From Myxococcales bacterium (GTDB lineage: Bacteria > Myxococcota_A > Polyangia > Polyangiales > Ga0077539), in assembly GCA_030652255.1 (NCBI GenBank), contig JAUSAZ010000016.1, forward strand, positions 1 to 39,000: 39,000 bases of DNA, written 5' to 3'. Of the stretch, positions 8,415 through 17,401 are shown piece by piece. The notes under the pieces were generated by a model. It searched no databases, had not been told where the DNA came from, and saw only the letters and a list, made by a program, of their open reading frames with translations. The stretch's first letter is position 1. The number at the start of each line of letters is the position of its first letter. The position numbers and the translations under genes are program-made.

Positions 8415-10787
8415 ATGACGCACTCCACGTCCTCGCAGCCGGGCCCGACGACCGCACCGCAGCGCGCCTCCGCCCGGACGGCGCTCCTCGACGACCCGCA
8501 GATCCGTCCGTTCCTGCCGTTGTTGTGGGTGGCGTGGTCGGACGGCGACCTCGACGCGGCGCAGCTCGACGCCCTCCGCGCGCGCATCGGGTCGACGCCG
8601 TGGCTCCGGCCTGCCGCGCGGCTCGCGCTCGCCGCGTGGCTCGATCCCTCCGACCCTCCCTCCGCCTCCGAACTGAGGGCCGTGCTCCAGACCATCGAGT
8701 CCGTCGCCGGCACGCTCTCTCCCGAGCAGCGCCGCGACCTCGTCGCGCTGGGCGCCTCGATGGCGCCCGAGGGCGTCGACCAGGGCGCCCTCGCCTCGGC
8801 GCTCGCCGAGCTCGAAGAGCGGCTCGACGGGCCCGAGGACGCGCCGCTGCCCGTCGTCGGCAAGGGCGAGCGCAAGGTCGACGCCGCGGCCACCTTCGAC
8901 GTGCCGGCCCTCGCCGCCGTGCTCGACGGGGTCTACGCCGCGCCGCGCGCGGAGGCCCGGGGGTTCTTGTCCGACCCGTCGCGCCGCGCCTACGGCCTCT
9001 CCGTGGAGTCGTACCGCGAGAAGGTCTCGGGCTGGCTCGCCGAGGCCGCCCACCTCCACCTGGGCGAAGGGGCGTACCCGGGCGTCACCACGGACGAGCA
9101 CGACCTGGCCGCCTTCGTCACCACCTTCGAGACGCTCGCCTTCGGCGACCTGTCGCTGCTGATCCGCTTCGGCGTGCAGTTCGGGCTCTTCGGCGGGAGC
9201 ATCTACTCGCTCGGCACCGAGGCGCAGCGCCGCGAGCACCTGCCCGCGGTCGCGAGCCTCGCGCTTCCCGGCTGCTTCGCCATGAGCGAGGTGGGGCACG
9301 GCTCCGACGTGGCGTCGCTCGAGACCGTCGCCGTCTGGGACCGCGCGACCCGCACCTTCGTCGTGCACACCCCGCGCGAGGCCGCGCGCAAGGACTGGAT
9401 CGGCGGCGCGGCCCGCAACGCCCGCATGGCGACGGTCTTCGCGCAGCTCGAGGCCGACGGCGAGCGGCACGGCGTGCATGCGTTCCTGGTGCCCATCCGC
9501 GACGAGGGGGGCGCGCTGCTGCCGGGCGTCCGGGCGGGCGACTCGGGCCACAAGATGGGCCTCAACGGCGTCGACAACGGCCGGCTGTGGTTCGACCGGG
9601 TGCGGGTGCCGGAGGGCGCCCTGCTCGCCCGCTTCGCGCGCATGGACGCGTCGGGCGCGTACGAGAGCCCCATCGCCAACCCCAGCAGGCGCTTCTTCAC
9701 CATGCTCGGCACCCTCGTCGGCGGCCGCATCTCCATCGCCGCGGGCGCCGTCTCGGTCGCCAAGGTCGCGCTCTCCATCGCGATCCGGTACGCGACCGCG
9801 CGGCGGCAGTTCGGCGCCACGGACGGCCGCGAGGTCCCGCTGCTCGCCTACCCCACCCACGCGCGGCGGCTGCTCCCGCGGCTGGCGACCACGTACGTGC
9901 TGCACTTCGCCATCGACGCCCTCAAGGCGCGCTTCGGCGCGCTGCAACGCAAGGCCGCGCTCGCCCACGAGGACGCGCCGGACTCCCGCGAGATCGAGGC
10001 CGAGGCCGCCGCCCTCAAGGCGCTCGCGAGCTGGCACGCGGTGGACACGGCGCGCGGCTGCCGCGAGGCCTGCGGGGGACAGGGGTACCTCTCGGTCAAC
10101 CGGCTGCCCGACCTCTGCGCCGACGTCGAGATCTTCACCACCTTCGAGGGCGACAACACGGTGCTGCTCCAGCTCGTGGCCAAGAGCCTGCTGTCGGGCT
10201 TCCGGCGCCGCTTCGAGGGCACCGGGCTCGGGGGCGTCGCGCGCCACCTCCTCGACCGCGCGCGCACCGCCGTCGCCGAGAAGAACCCCGTGGCCGTCCG
10301 CCGCACCGACGACACCCACCTGCGCGACCGCGGGTTCCACCTCGCGGCCCTGCGCTACCGGGAGGAGCGCCTGCTGGCCACGGCGGCGGCGCGCCTGCGC
10401 AAGAGGCTCGGCGCGAAGATGGACCCGCACGAGGCCATGCTCGAAGTGCAGGAGCACCTCGTCGCACTCGCGCGCGCCCACGCCGACCGCCTCGCGCTGG
10501 CGTGGTTCGACGAGGCCGTGTCGGCGATGCCCGCGGGGCCCGTCCGCGAGCGGCTCGACCGGCTCGGCGCGCTCCACGCCATCACCCTGCTGCGCGCGGA
10601 GGCGGCGTTCTTCCTCACCGAAGGGTACTTCGACGGGGTCAAGGAGCGCGCGCTCCGCGAGGAGGGGGAAGAACTCCTGCGAGCGCTACAGCCCGACGCC
10701 GTGGGCCTGGTGGACGCCTTCGGAATCCCCCCGGCGTGCCTCGCTGCGCCCATCGCGTTCATGGACCCCGCGCACCCCCACTGGTGA
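8415..10787 (+). CDS. acyl-CoA oxidase/dehydrogenase-like flavoprotein with extra N-terminal domain
   Basis: This 790-residue protein resembles peroxisomal acyl-CoA oxidases (ACOX). Residues ~150-500 form the flavin-binding dehydrogenase core: FAMSEVGHGSDVASLET is the substrate/FAD motif, and KDWIGGAARNARMATVFAQL and GHKMGLNGVDNGRLWFD are ACOX hallmarks. REACGGQGYLSVNRL and TFEGDNTVLLQ carry the probable catalytic base, Glu578. The C-terminal ~200 residues are the second helical ACOX domain. Residues ~20-125 are an additional helical region (LPLLWVAWSDGDLDAAQLDALR) that looks TerB-like and is not part of usual ACOX. It should carry out the first step of fatty acid beta-oxidation, forming trans-2-enoyl-CoA. 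It is monocistronic in appearance, divergent from the RNB gene. Confidence 0.9.
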   Translation: MTHSTSSQPGPTTAPQRASARTALLDDPQIRPFLPLLWVAWSDGDLDAAQLDALRARIGSTPWLRPAARLALAAWLDPSDPPSASELRAVLQTIESVAGTLSPEQRRDLVALGASMAPEGVDQGALASALAELEERLDGPEDAPLPVVGKGERKVDAAATFDVPALAAVLDGVYAAPRAEARGFLSDPSRRAYGLSVESYREKVSGWLAEAAHLHLGEGAYPGVTTDEHDLAAFVTTFETLAFGDLSLLIRFGVQFGLFGGSIYSLGTEAQRREHLPAVASLALPGCFAMSEVGHGSDVASLETVAVWDRATRTFVVHTPREAARKDWIGGAARNARMATVFAQLEADGERHGVHAFLVPIRDEGGALLPGVRAGDSGHKMGLNGVDNGRLWFDRVRVPEGALLARFARMDASGAYESPIANPSRRFFTMLGTLVGGRISIAAGAVSVAKVALSIAIRYATARRQFGATDGREVPLLAYPTHARRLLPRLATTYVLHFAIDALKARFGALQRKAALAHEDAPDSREIEAEAAALKALASWHAVDTARGCREACGGQGYLSVNRLPDLCADVEIFTTFEGDNTVLLQLVAKSLLSGFRRRFEGTGLGGVARHLLDRARTAVAEKNPVAVRRTDDTHLRDRGFHLAALRYREERLLATAAARLRKRLGAKMDPHEAMLEVQEHLVALARAHADRLALAWFDEAVSAMPAGPVRERLDRLGALHAITLLRAEAAFFLTEGYFDGVKERALREEGEELLRALQPDAVGLVDAFGIPPACLAAPIAFMDPAHPHW

Positions 10788-10965
10788 CCTCTGCGCGGGG
10801 CGCGCGGGCGCAGGCGAGGCAGCGCGCTGCCACCTCCACATCGACACCGTTGCCGACGTCCGCCAACTCCGTTGCCGGAGGCCATCGGCCCGCACGAGCG
10901 CCCTGAAAACCGCAGCCTATGCGGCGTCTGATGCGTGTGATAGCCCCGAAGGTTGGAGGTCCTTC

Positions 10966-12804
10966 ATGGGCGCTACGACTCTGGGGCGGTGGGGATTGAT
11001 GGCCTTGGCGACGGCGGGCTGCGCGATGACCGCGCGCGCGGGTGACGCCGACGGGGGCGGGAGCGCGCCCGCGGACACCCCGGTGCCCGTCGACGGCGTC
11101 TCCAACCCTCCGACCGACGGCGGCGTCCCCTCGACGCCCGACAGCGGGACCTTCTCGCAGCCGATCCAGAACAACGCGATCGACTCGGTCGACATCCTGT
11201 TCGTCGTCGACAACTCCAACAGCATGGCCGCCAACCAGGCCAACCTCGCCCGCAGCTTCGGGTCCTTCGTCGGCGTCCTGCTCGCCCCGCCCGACCGCAA
11301 CATGGACGGCCTCCCGGACGCTCCCCCCGCGCGGAGCCTGCACGTCGGGGTTGTCTCGTCCGACCTCGGCACGCCCGGCAGCACGTTGCCCTCGTGCGCC
11401 AACAGCGACATCGGCGACGACGGGCTGCTCAACCCCATCCGCAACGGCCAGGCGATGCGCTCGCACCAGCCCTGGACCACCGCACCCGCGGGCGTCCGCC
11501 CCGCCCGCTGCATGAACTCCCCCGAGCAGTACCCGAGCTTCCTCACCTTCGCCGGGGGCAGCACCGACGCCGGGGAGTTTCACGACGACTTCGTCTGCAA
11601 CGCATACCTCTCCATCGCAGGCTGCGGCCTCGAGCAGCCGCTGGAGTCGGCCTACCGCGCGCTGGTGGTGCACAACCCGCGCGCGCAGGCGGGCAACCGT
11701 GACCCCAACGCGGGCTTCGTGCGCCCCGACGCGGTGCTCGCCATCGTGGTCTTCAGCGACGAGGAGGACGGCTCGGTGCGCGACTGCCGCTACGCCGAGA
11801 GCGGCGTGACGTGCACCGACGGCATCGGCGTCTTCGACAACACCTCCGCGGCGTGGGCCAGCACCGACCTCAACCTCCGCTTCTACAGGTACGCCCCCGG
11901 CTCGGCGCAGGACCCGACCTGGAACCTCGACCGCTACATCAACCCGCGCATCCCCACCCGCGGATTCACCTCGCTCAAGCCCAACCGCCCCGAGAACGTC
12001 GTCTTCGCCGCCATCGCGGGCATCCCCCTCGATCCGCCGGTCGACGCCGCGGGCGAGGCCGACCTCGCGGCCCTCCTCGGCAACAACCCCGACGGCTCCG
12101 ACGGGTACACCGGGATGTCCGCCGAGGGCCCCGTCTCCATGCGGCAGCGCAACATGGACCCGAGCTGCTCCACCCGCGTGGTGCCCGCGTGCCGCCGCGA
12201 GGGCAGCGCCTACGACCCGATGCGCCCCCCGTGCGACACGGCGGTGCAGTACTTCGCGCTCCCGTCGCGGCGCATCGTCGAGGTCGCCCGGCGCTTCGAG
12301 TCCGCCTACCAGAACGGCACCGTGAGCTCCATCTGCCGCAACGACTACACCGACGCCTTCGGCCGCATCGCGCAGCGCATCCAGCGCCGCTTCTCGGGCC
12401 GCTGCCTCGCGCGCGCGGTGCCCACGGCGCCCGCCACGTGCTGCGGCGCCGCCAGCGCGTTCGGGTGCTCCACCGGCCCGCTGTGCGCAGACCCGAGGGC
12501 GGCCGGCGTGCGTTGCGAGGTGCGCGAGGTGCTCCCGCCGACGGTCAACCCGCTGGAGTGGTGCACCCCCGCCCACGGCCGCCGCCGCGCTCCCGGCGCG
12601 GGCGGGACGGTCGGCGGACAGGCGGTCTGCGTCGTCGACCAGGTCGCGGTGGTCCCGGGCATGGCGGCGCCCGCGGGGAGCCACGGGTTCTTCTACGACA
12701 CCACCCCCGACCCCACGAATCCCAGCTGCCCGCAGCGCATCGCCTTCACGGACGGCGACACGACGCCGACCGGCGCGCAGGCCTCGCTGGTCTGCGCGCA
12801 GTAG
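10966..12804 (+). CDS. von Willebrand factor A-like lipoprotein
   Basis: The ATG at 10966 follows a ggagg ribosome-binding site at 10955-10959. The 612-residue product has a signal peptide with lipobox ATAGC (Cys19), then a low-complexity Asp/Gly/Pro linker typical of myxobacterial surface lipoproteins. A VWA-like fold follows: the strand VDILFVVDNSNSM supplies a MIDAS DxSxS motif with Asp82, Ser84 and Ser86, and a second strand VLAIVVFSDEEDGSV lies near residues 260-275. The C-terminal half is Cys-rich (CRNDY, TCCGAASAFGCS, CADPR). It probably binds a protein or metal-dependent ligand at the outer surface. No partner gene is adjacent. Confidence 0.85.
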   Translation: MGATTLGRWGLMALATAGCAMTARAGDADGGGSAPADTPVPVDGVSNPPTDGGVPSTPDSGTFSQPIQNNAIDSVDILFVVDNSNSMAANQANLARSFGSFVGVLLAPPDRNMDGLPDAPPARSLHVGVVSSDLGTPGSTLPSCANSDIGDDGLLNPIRNGQAMRSHQPWTTAPAGVRPARCMNSPEQYPSFLTFAGGSTDAGEFHDDFVCNAYLSIAGCGLEQPLESAYRALVVHNPRAQAGNRDPNAGFVRPDAVLAIVVFSDEEDGSVRDCRYAESGVTCTDGIGVFDNTSAAWASTDLNLRFYRYAPGSAQDPTWNLDRYINPRIPTRGFTSLKPNRPENVVFAAIAGIPLDPPVDAAGEADLAALLGNNPDGSDGYTGMSAEGPVSMRQRNMDPSCSTRVVPACRREGSAYDPMRPPCDTAVQYFALPSRRIVEVARRFESAYQNGTVSSICRNDYTDAFGRIAQRIQRRFSGRCLARAVPTAPATCCGAASAFGCSTGPLCADPRAAGVRCEVREVLPPTVNPLEWCTPAHGRRRAPGAGGTVGGQAVCVVDQVAVVPGMAAPAGSHGFFYDTTPDPTNPSCPQRIAFTDGDTTPTGAQASLVCAQ

Positions 12805-12819
12805 GCCCCGACGATCCCC

Positions 12820-13419
12820 TCACCCGGCGTCGGTCACGTCGAACGCGCCCTCGTAGAGCTCGTCGACGCGCAGCACGACCTCCACTGACGACAGCGAGAA
12901 GACGCCCCCCGCGCGGTACTCCCGCAGGGTCCACCCGCCGTCGGAGCCCCGGGCGTAGTGCTCGGCATGGGCGTCGCCGCTCGCGAGCATCACGTAGTCG
13001 CGGAGCGTCTCGACCGAGCGGTAGCCCTCGAACTTCTCCGATCGGTCGAAGGCCTCGGTGCCCGGGGAGAGCACCTCGACGACGGCCACGGGGTTGTCGA
13101 AGGTGTCGCGGGTGCCGGTGTGGAGCGCGGCCTTTCCACAGACGACCGACACGTCGGGATAGACGACGCCGCCCTTGAGCGGAACCCAGATCTTCTGGTC
13201 GCTGTTGAAGGGTCGGCAGCCGCGATCCCGGAGCGCCGTGTGCAGCGCGGCGTACGCGTTTCCTGCGATCACGTTGTGCGCGGGCAGGGCGCCCGCCATG
13301 CCCCACATCGGGAAGATCTCGCCGTCCCAGAGGATGTGCTTCTCCTCAGCGGCCTCCTCGAAGGCGAGGTACTCCGCCAGCGTCACCCGGCGCTTCAGCG
13401 CGGTCGCGTGCATCACCAT
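12820..13419 (-). CDS. Uma2-family (DUF820) putative PD-(D/E)XK nuclease
   Basis: This 199-residue protein shows the Uma2 pattern: N-terminal VTLAEYLAFEEAAEEKHILWDGEIFPM, where the Glu and the following aromatic region open the fold. Then come YPDVSVVCG with the catalytic-type Asp, VAVVEVLSPGTEAFDRSEK with Glu and Lys, and the YRS-containing helix. Uma2 proteins are predicted restriction-endonuclease-like folds whose targets are unknown, and they are abundant in myxobacteria and cyanobacteria. The start may be the ATG at 13419 or the one 6 bp later. It is the last gene of the leftward series that begins with recN; 30 bp separate it from the L,D-transpeptidase. Confidence 0.82.
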   Translation of the reverse strand: MVMHATALKRRVTLAEYLAFEEAAEEKHILWDGEIFPMWGMAGALPAHNVIAGNAYAALHTALRDRGCRPFNSDQKIWVPLKGGVVYPDVSVVCGKAALHTGTRDTFDNPVAVVEVLSPGTEAFDRSEKFEGYRSVETLRDYVMLASGDAHAEHYARGSDGGWTLREYRAGGVFSLSSVEVVLRVDELYEGAFDVTDAG

Positions 13420-13449
13420 TCTCGCACCGTATCACGCGCCCTGCGCGGG

Positions 13450-14202
13450 TCAGCGCGGCAGCGTCGCCATCGCCTCGCGCAGCGCCCGGTAGCGCCCGGC
13501 CATCCACCCCGGCGTCCCCGGGGGCGCGACCCAGCCGGGGTGCGCGCGCAGGTCGAGCGGCGCGATCCACACCCGCACGCGGGAGACTCCCGCCCGCGCG
13601 GCGAGCACGAAGAGATCCTCCGCGGCCTCGTCGCCCATCGCGAGGCAGCCCACCGAGGCGCTGCTCCCGTGGATCATGATGTCGCCGCCGAGGCCCCGGC
13701 GACCCTCCTGCGCGGCGTGGAGCCGGTCGTCGGCGTTGGGGTAGTCCACCCGCAGCGCGAGGTGATACCGACTGTTGGGGTTGAGCGACTCGACCCCGTA
13801 GATGCCTTCGGGCACCTGCAGGTCACCCTCGCGCAGCTTCGGCCCGACCCGGCCGCTCGCCGCCAGGATGGGGTACTCCCGCAGCCGGCGCGGTCGCCCA
13901 TCGGCGCCCGCGACGTACACCCGCAGCACGCGCTCGGTCTTCAGCGCCACCAGCCACACGCCCCGCGGCGGCCACGCGACGCCCGCCCGCTGGAGGTCGC
14001 CCGCGAGCCGCGCGCGCACCGCGGCCTCGTAGCGATCGACCCGCTCGCGCACCGTCGCCCGGGGCGACAGCCGCTGCGCGAGCGCCGCCGCGATCCCGGG
14101 CCCTCCCCGCCAGCGAAGCACCACCTCCGCAGGGATCGCCACCGCCAGCACCGCGGCCAGCACGACCCCCGGACGCACCCGCAGCCTGAAGAAGCCGCCC
14201 AT
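13450..14202 (-). CDS. L,D-transpeptidase (YkuD/ErfK-type catalytic domain)
   Basis: This 250-residue protein has one N-terminal membrane segment (VVLAAVLAVAIPAEVVL, residues ~13-29), so it is probably anchored with the catalytic domain in the periplasm. The catalytic motif HGSSASVGCLAM gives His178 and Cys186, matching the HG-x-(S)-x-GC core of L,D-transpeptidases. The strand VWLVALKTERVLRVYV and the PEGIYGVESLNPNSRYHL segment also fit the family, in particular the shorter YafK/DpaA-like members. The reaction would be cysteine-based cross-linking of peptidoglycan or attachment or release of bound proteins. It is in series with the PQQ-propeller gene (18 bp upstream). Confidence 0.85.
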   Translation of the reverse strand: MGGFFRLRVRPGVVLAAVLAVAIPAEVVLRWRGGPGIAAALAQRLSPRATVRERVDRYEAAVRARLAGDLQRAGVAWPPRGVWLVALKTERVLRVYVAGADGRPRRLREYPILAASGRVGPKLREGDLQVPEGIYGVESLNPNSRYHLALRVDYPNADDRLHAAQEGRRGLGGDIMIHGSSASVGCLAMGDEAAEDLFVLAARAGVSRVRVWIAPLDLRAHPGWVAPPGTPGWMAGRYRALREAMATLPR

Positions 14203-14220
14203 CCGCTCGGCCGACGGCGG

Positions 14221-14640
14221 TCAGTGACCGTCGGGCTGGGCGCACTCGTCGCCGAGCACGAAGGAGACCTTGCGGATGCCCTCGCCCTTGAAGGGCTCGT
14301 GCCAGAGGAGCCTGCCGTCGCTGGCCTCGAAGCAGGCGGCCTCGCCGCTGTTACCGACGAAGAGGAGCCCGTGCGAGAAGAGCATCGTGCCGCTCTCGAC
14401 GCGCCCGGGGAGCGGGCTCTTCCACTTCAGCTCGCCGGTGCGCGAGTCGAGGCAGTGGAGCGCCGAGGAGAGGACGAAGACGTGGGGCCCGTGCACCGCA
14501 ACGCGGCCGAGGCCCACGCCCGACGGGACCGGGTCGAGCGCGGCGCGCCACTGCTGCTCGCCTGTGCGAGGGTGGAGGCCGAAGACCTTGTCACCAAGGA
14601 CCACGACGAGAACGGGAGGGAGGGACTGGTCGGGGTTCAT
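14221..14640 (-). CDS. small PQQ-like beta-propeller repeat protein
   Basis: This 139-residue protein has three PQQ-like blades: GDKVFGLHPRTGEQQWRAAL, HVFVLSSALHCLDSRTGELK and LLFVGNSGEAACFEASDGR. A full propeller needs 7-8 blades, so this is either a fragment that assembles with copies of itself or a remnant of a larger BamB-like protein. There is no signal peptide. The gene lies 47 bp after recN and 18 bp before the L,D-transpeptidase in the same direction, suggesting one transcript. The function is not known. Confidence 0.7.
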   Translation of the reverse strand: MNPDQSLPPVLVVVLGDKVFGLHPRTGEQQWRAALDPVPSGVGLGRVAVHGPHVFVLSSALHCLDSRTGELKWKSPLPGRVESGTMLFSHGLLFVGNSGEAACFEASDGRLLWHEPFKGEGIRKVSFVLGDECAQPDGH

Positions 14641-14687
14641 CCCGCGAGGCTCTCACGGATCACGGCTGCTGGTGCGTGGCCGCGACC

Positions 14688-16397
14688 TCACTCCACCGCG
14701 GCGCGCAGCATCTCCGCCGCCGCCTCGCGGGTGCGGTCGGTCACCCGGATGCCGCCCAGCATTCGCGCGACCTCCTCCATGCGCTCGGCCTCGCCCAGCG
14801 CGCGCACCGTCGACGCCGTGCGCTCGCCCACCTCGCGCTTGCTCACGACGAAGTGCCGGTCGCCGTACACCGCGATCTGCGGCAGGTGCGTGATGCACAG
14901 CACCTGGTGGCGCCCGGCCACCTGCTTGATCTTCTGCCCGATGACCTCGGCCACCGCACCGCCCACCCCCGCGTCGACCTCGTCGAACACATAGAACGTC
15001 TGCGGCCCCACGTCGGTGAGCACCCGCTTGATGGCCAGCAGCGCGCGCGACAGCTCGCCGCCCGAGGCCACCTTGCGCAGCGGCCGCGGCTCCTCGCCCC
15101 GGTTGGGCGCGATGAGAAACTCCACCCGGTCCATGCCCGCCGCCGTCAGCCGCGCGCCGTCGACCACCAGCTCGGCGCCGCCCGGCGAGGCGTGCGCCAC
15201 GTCGACCACCACCCGCGCGCCGCCCATCCCGAGCGTCTCCAGCTCGCGGCTGATGGCCGCGCCCAGCTTCACCGCCGCGACCCGCCGCGCCTCGCTCAGC
15301 GCCCGCGCCTCGGACTGCGCCCGCGCCCGCGCGACATCCACCGCGGCCTCCAGCTCGGCGACCTTCCCCTCCCCCTGCTCCAGCGTCGCGAGCTCGCCGC
15401 CCACCTTCGCGCGGAAGGCCAGCACCTCCTCCACCGTCGAGCCGTACTTGCGCTTCACCCGCGAGAGCGACTGCATCAGCTCCTCGAGCTCGCCCAGGCG
15501 CTCGGGGTCGGCCCGCACCGCGCGGCCGTAGCGCCCCAGCTCGCGCGCGGCCTCCTGCACCAGCGTGCGCGCCTGGCTCACCAGGTCGAGCGGGCCCGAC
15601 AGCGCCGGGTCGACCGCCGCCAGCTTCGACAGCCCGTCGACCACCGCGCCCAGCTCGTCGAGCACCGCGCCGTCGCGGGAGTACAGGGTCTCCTCCGCCG
15701 CCGTGGTGCCGTCCGCCAGCTTCGACGCGTGGCGCAGCTTCTCGCGCTCCGCCGCCCACAGCTCCTCCACCCCCGGCACCAGCTTCAGCGCGTCGATCTC
15801 CTTCGCCTGGAACTTCAACAGGTCTTCCCGGTCGGAGCGGTCGCGCAGCGTGCGCAGCACCCCCTCGAGCGCCCGCGTGGCCTCGGCCATCGCGCCGTGG
15901 GCCCGCGCCATGCGCGCCCGCGCGCCCTCCAGCGAGGCCGACGCGTCGAGCAGCGTCAGGTGGGTCATCGGGTCGGTGAGGGTCTGCTGGTCGTGCTGCG
16001 AGGTGATGTCCGCGAGGCCCGCGGTGAGCGACACCAGCTGCGCCAGCGAGACCATGCGCCCGTTGAGGTAGGCCTTCGAGCGCCCGCCGGTGCGCTCGTT
16101 GCCCACGATGCGCCGCACCACCAGCTCGTCGTCCCAGGCGAGGCCCGCCTCCTCGAAGCGCTGCCGCCGCGGGTCGTCGCCCGGCACCGCGAACACCGCC
16201 GTCACCTCGGCCTGCGTCGCCCCGGTGCGCACGATGTCCGCCGCCGAGGCGCGCGCCCCCAGCACGAGCGACAGCGCGTCGATGAGGATGCTCTTCCCGG
16301 CGCCGGTCTCCCCGGTCACCACGTTGAGCCCCGCCCCGAAGGTGACCTCGACCTCGTCGATGATCGCCAGATCCCGAACCTGCAGTGTCACCAGCAT
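14688..16397 (-). CDS. recN: DNA repair ATPase RecN
   Basis: This is an SMC-like ATPase of 569 residues, the usual RecN length. Walker A is GETGAGKS (residues 29-36). The N-terminal MLVTLQVRDLAIIDEVEV and the segment ITSQHDQQTLTDP are RecN-specific. Long coiled-coil arms occupy ~170-400 (for example LEGVLRTLRDRSDREDLLKF). The ABC signature ASGGELSRALLAIKR and Walker B FYVFDEVDAGVGG, followed by HLPQIA, lie near the C-terminus. RecN acts in the cytoplasm in recombinational repair of double-strand breaks. The ATG at 16397 is chosen because the conserved family N-terminus begins there; the upstream open frame is Arg-rich non-coding. It is the first gene of a leftward run ending at 12820. Confidence 0.95.
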   Translation of the reverse strand: MLVTLQVRDLAIIDEVEVTFGAGLNVVTGETGAGKSILIDALSLVLGARASAADIVRTGATQAEVTAVFAVPGDDPRRQRFEEAGLAWDDELVVRRIVGNERTGGRSKAYLNGRMVSLAQLVSLTAGLADITSQHDQQTLTDPMTHLTLLDASASLEGARARMARAHGAMAEATRALEGVLRTLRDRSDREDLLKFQAKEIDALKLVPGVEELWAAEREKLRHASKLADGTTAAEETLYSRDGAVLDELGAVVDGLSKLAAVDPALSGPLDLVSQARTLVQEAARELGRYGRAVRADPERLGELEELMQSLSRVKRKYGSTVEEVLAFRAKVGGELATLEQGEGKVAELEAAVDVARARAQSEARALSEARRVAAVKLGAAISRELETLGMGGARVVVDVAHASPGGAELVVDGARLTAAGMDRVEFLIAPNRGEEPRPLRKVASGGELSRALLAIKRVLTDVGPQTFYVFDEVDAGVGGAVAEVIGQKIKQVAGRHQVLCITHLPQIAVYGDRHFVVSKREVGERTASTVRALGEAERMEEVARMLGGIRVTDRTREAAAEMLRAAVE

Positions 16398-16540
16398 CGC
16401 GGCACCGAGGGGAGTAGGCCGCGCGCCCCGCGCGGTCAACACGCGTTCGCCGAGATGGACATAGCCCGTCCCAAACCCCGGGGAGCGCGGCGGGTGACCG
16501 TGGACGGTGGGCATGGGGGGGGCGGGGCGGTTCGTGTGGT

Positions 16541-17320
16541 TCAGCGCGCGGGGGATGGCCCGCGCGGTGCTGGATCGCTGGCGTTGAGCTGCGCCTCCAA
16601 CGCGGTGATCCGCTCGGCGAGCGCGTCGGCCCGCGCGCGATCGGCCTGCGCTTGCGCCCGATCGGCCTGCGCTTGCGCCCGCGCGGTCTCTTCGCCGGTC
16701 AGCCAGCGACGCTCGCCGGCCTCGTCGTCCGCGAGGCGCAGGCGCGTTCCGCCGTCGGTGACCACCAGCCACGCGCCGAGCTCCTCGGAGTACGCCGGCG
16801 CGTCGCCCGCGAACACCCGTCGAAACGCCCCGTCGTCCATGCGCCGCCACACCTGCAGCACCGACGGCCCCAGCGCCCCGCGGCCGCGCCGCTCCGGGTC
16901 GAACACCCACAGCTCGCGCGTGCCGCTCACGGCGTACTTCGCCGGGCCTTCGAGGTAGTCCTTCTCGGCGGTGTCGCGGCTCACCACCTCCACGGCCACG
17001 CGCGGCGCCGCGTGCCCGGGCTCCCAGGTGCGCAGGCTACGGAGCTTCGCGTCCGGCGGCGTCGGGTCGACGAGGCACACGTCCGGGTCGACGCCGACGG
17101 CGGGGTGCTCCTCGTCCCAGCGCAGCGCGATGTTGGCGTACACCGCCGCGTCGCGCGCCGTGCGGGCGATCCACGCGCGGAGGATCATCTCCAGCAGCTC
17201 ACAGGTCAGTCGATGTTCGCTGGTCTCGGGCATGGTCACGCCGTCCTCGAGCACCCACCGCTCGGACCACAACGGGACCCTGAACACCACGTCCACCCCG
17301 TCACTCCGTCGCGTCACCAT
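16541..17320 (-). CDS. Uma2-family putative nuclease with C-terminal coiled coil
   Basis: This 259-residue protein has Uma2 core motifs: VDPDVCLVDP with the Asp, VAVEVVSRDTAEKDYLEGPAKY with Glu and Lys, and GTRELWVFDPE. The fold is a PD-(D/E)XK-like nuclease of unknown target. Residues ~215-250 form a coiled coil of repeated heptad-like units (ARAQAQADRAQAQADRA), encoded by an exact 21-bp tandem duplication, so the coil has lengthened recently. A second, divergent family member lies at 12820. It is divergent from the pentapeptide-repeat lipoprotein, with a 41-bp dyad between them. Confidence 0.8.
   Translation of the reverse strand: MVTRRSDGVDVVFRVPLWSERWVLEDGVTMPETSEHRLTCELLEMILRAWIARTARDAAVYANIALRWDEEHPAVGVDPDVCLVDPTPPDAKLRSLRTWEPGHAAPRVAVEVVSRDTAEKDYLEGPAKYAVSGTRELWVFDPERRGRGALGPSVLQVWRRMDDGAFRRVFAGDAPAYSEELGAWLVVTDGGTRLRLADDEAGERRWLTGEETARAQAQADRAQAQADRARADALAERITALEAQLNASDPAPRGPSPAR
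16639..16680 (-). repeat. 21-bp perfect tandem duplication inside the Uma2 gene
   Basis: Positions 16639-16659 and 16660-16680 are identical. The repeat is a multiple of three, so it keeps the frame and duplicates a seven-residue coiled-coil unit. Confidence 0.9.
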
Positions 17321-17353
17321 AGGGCCTCAGGCTACACCCATCGCACCGCGCGT

Positions 17354-17394
17354 GCCGTCACCGTAGCGCTGGAAAACCAGCGTATCGTGACGGC
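17354..17394. promoter_or_regulatory. 41-bp dyad in the divergent intergenic region
   Basis: The arms gccgtcac (17354-17361) and gtgacggc (17387-17394) are perfect inverted copies. An inner stem cgctgg/ccagcg surrounds an aaaa loop. It sits 34 bp upstream of the Uma2 start and 118 bp upstream of the pentapeptide gene. Because it is between divergent genes it cannot be a terminator for either. An operator or a repeat element is more likely. Confidence 0.5.
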
Positions 17395-17401
17395 GCCGCC
17401 A

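Noticed and set aside
8226..10577. Upstream extension of the RNB frame to 10577, giving a 1315-residue protein
   Set aside because: The extra part is exactly antisense to the acyl-CoA oxidase gene and has no domain. The family-like N-terminus begins at 8225.
9478..10965. In-frame N-terminal extension of the VWA lipoprotein back to 9478
   Set aside because: It would bury the signal peptide and lipobox. The ATG at 10966 has a good ribosome-binding site and the extension overlaps the oxidase gene out of frame.
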